DNA from: Desulfurococcales archaeon
GTDB lineage: Archaea > Thermoproteota > Thermoprotei_A > CAZTBM01 > SZUA-1508
Direction: 5' to 3'
Assembly (NCBI GenBank): GCA_015661855.1
Contig: DQVH01000104.1
Coordinates: 1-9,506 of the forward strand
DNA length: 9,506 nucleotides
The position numbers and the translations under genes were made by a program. The notes beneath the pieces are model-generated. The model worked only from the letters and a program-made list of their open reading frames with translations. It searched no databases and was not told the origin of the DNA. How positions within the stretch are numbered: the first letter of the stretch is position 1; every line of letters starts with the position of its first letter. Of the stretch, positions 6,751 to 9,506 are shown one piece after another.

Positions 6751-7675
6751 TATAATGTACAATGTATTCTGATAGATGTCTAAGAATTAACGGTATAAAC
6801 GTTATAGTTAACCCTATTAACGTGAATCCAGAGTATACTATTAATGGGTTGGTGAACTTCCTTACAGTATAGTAGCATAGGAATACCGATAACATACCGA
6901 TAACTGTTACTAACATTCTCCTCCATAGTATGGGTTCCTCTCTAACCTTAAGCCTCTCATAAACTATAATGTGTCCTAAACCTCCACCGAGTATTAATCC
7001 TGCAACTTTAACTATTAACAGGCTATTAACGGTGTAGTATACGGGTAGTAGGAGTAGAGAGTATAACATTACCATTAAGACTTTTAACCGGTAGGTTAAT
7101 CTCAAGACATTCCCCAGCTTATACTCGATAGTGTATGCTAGGAGTAGTAGGAGTAAGCCTATAGTTAAACCTCCAATAACATCGTGAGGGTAGTGTACTC
7201 CCAGATACACTCTAGAGTATGCTATTAAGGATACTATTACTACCGTGAATATAGTGAATGGTATCATACGAAACCTGTATGAAAGGTAGCCCCAAAAGAC
7301 TGTAGCACTTTGAGTATGTCCACTAGGAAATCCATAGCCACTAGCTGGGACAAGCCATAACTCTCTTGGAGGTCTCGGCATTGCCAGTATAGACTTTAAC
7401 ACTATATTAATCCAAGCACTAGTCATGAATAGTAGTATTAGTTTAAAACCTAAATCACGACTTACAAGCAAGTATACTACTGGTAGTAATGCAACATAGA
7501 ATGCTTCATCACCCATACTTGTAATTGTAATCCAAAAGTTAACACCGTTAACACCTAGTAGTGAGATTACAGCTAACACTACTAGTAGTGTTGATAATGT
7601 GTAGAGTAGGTATGGTATAAGTTTATATCCTTTCGAAAACACTATAGACTCTACTGTGGGTTTACCTTTAACCAC
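6746..7675 (-). CDS. PAP2-superfamily membrane phosphatase
   Basis: Integral membrane acid phosphatase of the PAP2 type, 309 residues. The complete three-part active site is visible: K-x6-RP as KSILAMPRP (94-102), PSGH (117-120), and SR-x5-H-x3-D as SRVYLGVHYPHD (154-165). About six helices build the catalytic half, with the active site facing outside. The C-terminal 120 residues add roughly four further hydrophobic segments, making it longer than many single-domain members. Known relatives dephosphorylate phosphatidate or polyprenyl diphosphates; recycling of the dolichyl carrier for N-glycosylation is one plausible archaeal role, but the substrate cannot be read here. The start is GTG at 7675, with GAGGG overlapping the stop region of the macro-domain gene nine bases upstream. 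The two are very likely translated from one mRNA. Confidence 0.9.
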   Translation of the reverse strand: MVKGKPTVESIVFSKGYKLIPYLLYTLSTLLVVLAVISLLGVNGVNFWITITSMGDEAFYVALLPVVYLLVSRDLGFKLILLFMTSAWINIVLKSILAMPRPPRELWLVPASGYGFPSGHTQSATVFWGYLSYRFRMIPFTIFTVVIVSLIAYSRVYLGVHYPHDVIGGLTIGLLLLLLAYTIEYKLGNVLRLTYRLKVLMVMLYSLLLLPVYYTVNSLLIVKVAGLILGGGLGHIIVYERLKVREEPILWRRMLVTVIGMLSVFLCYYTVRKFTNPLIVYSGFTLIGLTITFIPLILRHLSEYIVHYK

Positions 7676-7684
7676 ACTTAGCCC

Positions 7685-8224
7685 TCACTTAAGCCCCTCC
7701 AGTACTCTACAAAACTCCTTGAATAACTGGTCATTATAGGCTACTAGTACTATTCTCTTAATACTTCCAGGGTTTACCTCAATAAACTTCTTTATCTCAT
7801 CAACCATAACCTCAGCTGCAGTACTATATGGTAATCCTCCAACACCAGTACCCATACCTGGAAATGCTACTTCTGATATCCCTAACTCTCTAGCTTTACT
7901 TAGTGCTGCTCTTACAGCCATTCTAACCTTTTCAACTGTTGTCTTCATAGCAGGCTTCTCCATAGTTGGTGCATGAATAATATACCTTATGTTACTAAGT
8001 TTACCAGCACTAGTTACAATAGCTGAACCTACTGGTACAGGTGCATACCTCTGTGCCTCCCTCTCTACTTCATCACCAGCTACCCTCTTAATAGCACCTG
8101 CAACACCACCACCCATAATCATTAAGCTATTTGCGGGGTTAACTATAGACTCTATACTCAACCTAGTTATATCACCTTTTACAGCTTCAATAGTTACACT
8201 ACCAATCTTAACTTTACACTCCAA
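7685..8224 (-). CDS. Macro-domain ADP-ribose-binding protein
   Basis: Stand-alone macro domain, 179 residues, of the kind that binds ADP-ribose and often hydrolyses ADP-ribose 1''-phosphate, O-acetyl-ADP-ribose or mono-ADP-ribosyl groups. Typical features in order are VKGDIT (15-20), SIVNPAN (26-32), the GGGVAGAI loop (38-45), a central IRYIIHAP (79-86), and the phosphate-binding FPGMGTGVGGLP (121-132). The Asp of GDI and Asn of NPAN, which contact the adenine and distal ribose in this family, are present. The only in-frame initiator is TTG at 8224. A stop lies about eight codons upstream, there is no ATG or GTG before the conserved core, and GGTGGAG stands four bases before the TTG. It is the first gene of a pair with the PAP2 phosphatase; no ADP-ribosyltransferase is visible nearby. 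Confidence 0.93.
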   Translation of the reverse strand: MECKVKIGSVTIEAVKGDITRLSIESIVNPANSLMIMGGGVAGAIKRVAGDEVEREAQRYAPVPVGSAIVTSAGKLSNIRYIIHAPTMEKPAMKTTVEKVRMAVRAALSKARELGISEVAFPGMGTGVGGLPYSTAAEVMVDEIKKFIEVNPGSIKRIVLVAYNDQLFKEFCRVLEGLK

Positions 8225-8260
8225 AGAACTCCACCTACATAGTATTTAGACTACATGTAA

Positions 8261-8281
8261 TTATAAAGGTATTCCTTTATA
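8261..8281. promoter_or_regulatory. Symmetrical divergent promoter: two TATA boxes in an 8-base palindrome
   Basis: TATAAAGG-TATT-CCTTTATA (8262-8281) is a perfect inverted repeat. Each arm reads as CCTTTATA on its own strand, a TATA box with preceding CC. The minus-strand box predicts a start near 8238, giving the macro gene a leader of about 14 bases with GGTGGAG. The plus-strand box predicts a start near 8303, about 70 bases before the winged-helix gene. The palindrome could also be an operator. Confidence 0.5.
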
Positions 8282-8373
8282 CACTTAATGGTGGAATTCT
8301 AGTAGTGTCTGCTAGCTAGGAAAACATTATGTATCACAATACCATATGTAGTGTTGAGGGTGTACTGTAGGGT

Positions 8374-8754
8374 ATGAGTTTAGCTAGAACTGTAAGGGAT
8401 ATTTTGAGAGAGGATAGAGTTGAAGGTGATATTCTTAGAGTTTTAGCTATGGGTTTAGGGAGTATATGGTTTTCAGAGTTAGTTCAGGAGGTTAACGCTT
8501 TCAATAGTAGTTTAGGTACTGGTAGAAGCTACTCTCCAAACGAGGTATTAAAGGCTATTAGAAATCTTGAGAGAATGGGTATTATTGAAGTTAGAGAGGC
8601 TATTAAAGCTGTTTTCGGTGAAGCTGGTGGAGTTAAAGATTACCTAGTCAGCATTAAAAATCTAACTGAAATATTACCAGTCATAGTTACAGATAGAAAG
8701 TATGTAAGGTATAAGTTACTACTAAGAGAGCACCTTAAAAATCTGACTGAGTAA
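8374..8754 (+). CDS. Small winged-helix (wHTH) protein, probable transcription regulator
   Basis: 126 residues, no named family recognised. Residues about 16-95 fit a winged helix-turn-helix: helix 1 EGDILRVLAMGLG, helix 2 WFSELVQEVNAF, and a probable recognition helix SPNEVLKAIRNLERMGIIEV followed by a wing-like segment. The SPNEVLKAIRNLERMG pattern is typical of archaeal wHTH domains. The C-terminus is basic and probably helical (KYVRYKLLLREHLKNL), perhaps for dimerisation. The start is ATG at 8374, with GAGGGTG 11 bases upstream (8356-8362). It is followed after 12 bases by a COG2426 exporter gene and preceded by the palindromic divergent promoter, so local autoregulation or control of the exporter is a reasonable guess. 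DNA binding is inferred from fold pattern only. Confidence 0.7.
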   Translation: MSLARTVRDILREDRVEGDILRVLAMGLGSIWFSELVQEVNAFNSSLGTGRSYSPNEVLKAIRNLERMGIIEVREAIKAVFGEAGGVKDYLVSIKNLTEILPVIVTDRKYVRYKLLLREHLKNLTE

Positions 8755-8766
8755 GGTAGTTAAGGT

Positions 8767-9246
8767 ATGGAGGATATAGTACTGAAAGTATTAAAGGTAG
8801 TTATAGTTGCAGCTCTACCAGTTATTGAGGTTAGAGGTTCAATACCACTAGGAATACTAGTATACAACTTAAACCCTATACTAGTGTTTACTGCTTCATT
8901 CATAGGCAATATTATACCAGCACCACTAATACTAACACTACTAGGAAGGATAGAGCGTATACTAGTACGCTTCAATACAACTAAAAATATCTATGTAAAG
9001 TATATTAACAGTGTTAGAGCTAGAAGTAAAAGGTATATTGATAGGTATGGCTTTATAGGTTTAACACTGTTCGTAGCACTACCCCTACCGTCAACTGGTG
9101 TTTGGACAGGCTCTATTGTAGCATATATTTTCGGGGTAGACTTTTGGAGAGCATTAAAAGCTATAATACTTGGATCACTAATAGCATCAACAATAGTAAC
9201 AACTCTAACATTAACAGCTAACATAACACTAAAGGTAATAGTATAG
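8767..9246 (+). CDS. COG2426 (putative small multidrug export, PF06695-type) membrane protein
   Basis: 159 residues with about four hydrophobic segments (roughly 6-20, 26-60, 96-124, 129-158). The two family hallmarks are clear: ALPVIEVRGSIPLGI (16-30), and LPLPSTGVWTGS (105-116) after a basic cytoplasmic loop rich in Arg and Lys (about 61-94). The family is annotated as putative small multidrug exporters on little experimental evidence; transport activity and substrate should be treated as unknown. The start is ATG at 8767, 12 bases after the winged-helix stop, with weak GGTAG and AAGGT purine stretches just before it. The short gap and lack of a TATA box between them suggest one transcript and possibly one function. 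Confidence 0.85.
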   Translation: MEDIVLKVLKVVIVAALPVIEVRGSIPLGILVYNLNPILVFTASFIGNIIPAPLILTLLGRIERILVRFNTTKNIYVKYINSVRARSKRYIDRYGFIGLTLFVALPLPSTGVWTGSIVAYIFGVDFWRALKAIILGSLIASTIVTTLTLTANITLKVIV

Positions 9247-9437
9247 GTTTAAGTTGGTACTGAAAACGTGTATAGTAATCTCCATATGTAACGTATGTAA
9301 GGAATACAATATTACTCAAGGTAATATCGTTTAATAAATGTATTATGAGTGTCATTATCAGTAATTTCAGGGGGACTTCTTACTAATAATGTATTCCCTG
9401 GAGTAATATTTTTAAGCGTGAACTACTAATCTCTAAC
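9247..9437. other. Intergenic region with short repeats and a weak hairpin
   Basis: No gene is seen. It holds the 15-mer TACTGAAAACGTGTA (9258-9272), related to one at 4146-4160. CCATATGTA at 9282-9290 also occurs at 8342-8350. ATATTAC-TCAAG-GTAATAT (9309-9327) is a 7-base stem. GGGGGACTTCTTA (9370-9382) is nearly repeated at 9444-9456. No C/D-box or tRNA-like pattern is complete. Confidence 0.4.
9407..9416 (+). promoter_or_regulatory. TATA-like box of the last gene
   Basis: TATTTTTAAG resembles crenarchaeal TATA elements. Its centre lies about 27 bases before the ATG at 9438, so transcription would start around there. That leaves about 18 bases with GGTGGA before the preferred ATG at 9456. 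Confidence 0.45.
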
Positions 9438-9455
9438 ATGCGTGGTGGACTTCTT

Positions 9456-9506
9456 ATGTCGAGTGGTGTACTCGAAATAGATGCTAAAGGTTTAGAGCCT
9501 TCTAAA
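9456..9506 (+). CDS. Start of an unidentified gene (3' end beyond the window)
   Basis: Only 17 codons are visible, MSSGVLEIDAKGLEPSK, and I do not recognise the family from so little. Evidence that it is a gene: a TATA-like box at 9407-9416, the ribosome site GGTGGA (9444-9449) six bases before the ATG, and an open frame to the edge. An in-frame ATG at 9438 would give a leaderless form six residues longer (MRGGLL-). I prefer 9456 because of the ribosome site. VLEIDAKGL faintly recalls the start of TusA-like sulfur carriers, but the Cys-Pro that defines them is absent, so I make no call. Confidence 0.55.
   Translation, partial: MSSGVLEIDAKGLEPSK

Noticed and set aside
9309..9327. Seven-base hairpin ATATTAC-TCAAG-GTAATAT as a terminator for the COG2426 gene
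   Set aside because: The stem is AT-rich and weak, no T-run follows it directly, and archaeal termination does not normally need such hairpins.
9456..9506. TusA-like sulfur carrier as the identity of the last gene
   Set aside because: Only the vague DAKGL resemblance is visible in 17 residues, and the defining Cys-Pro is not there.

Overview
The window looks like chromosomal DNA of a thermophilic crenarchaeon (Thermoproteota). Several things point that way: a close match to the crenarchaeal protein-lysine methyltransferase aKMT; an archaeal-type valyl-tRNA synthetase of 811 residues; archaeal TATA-like boxes about 25-35 bases upstream of several starts; GGTG/GGAGG ribosome sites; frequent GTG and TTG starts; and an AT-rich code using AGA/AGG, ATA and CTA/TTA. 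I cannot fix the genus. Desulfurococcales or a relative is a guess.

Layout. Positions 1-2371 (minus) hold dppC (cut by the left edge) and dppB, the two permease subunits of an oligopeptide/dipeptide-type ABC importer. A divergent control region (2372-2534) carries two promoters and a 22-base perfect palindrome lying on one TATA box. Rightward from it run a small two-helix membrane protein of unknown function, moaC (molybdenum/tungsten cofactor synthesis) and an aKMT-like lysine methyltransferase. After a 207-base gap with its own promoter-like elements comes valS (4252-6687). Convergent to valS is a minus-strand pair: a macro-domain protein (8224-7685) followed by a PAP2-family membrane phosphatase (7675-6746). 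From the next divergent region (8225-8373, with a symmetrical TATA palindrome) a winged-helix protein and a COG2426 small membrane exporter run rightward as a pair. A final gene begins at about 9456 and leaves the window after 17 codons.

How the genes relate. dppB and dppC form one transporter; its ATPases and binding protein must lie beyond the left edge or elsewhere. macro/PAP2 and winged-helix/COG2426 are tight pairs (9 and 12 bases apart) and probably co-transcribed. moaC and the methyltransferase may share a transcript, with no obvious functional link. I see no tRNA, rRNA, CRISPR array, insertion sequence or prophage. This is mostly housekeeping sequence. The unusual points are regulatory palindromes, a variant KMSKS signature in ValRS, a codon shift within valS, a large extracytoplasmic insert in DppC, and small intergenic repeats.
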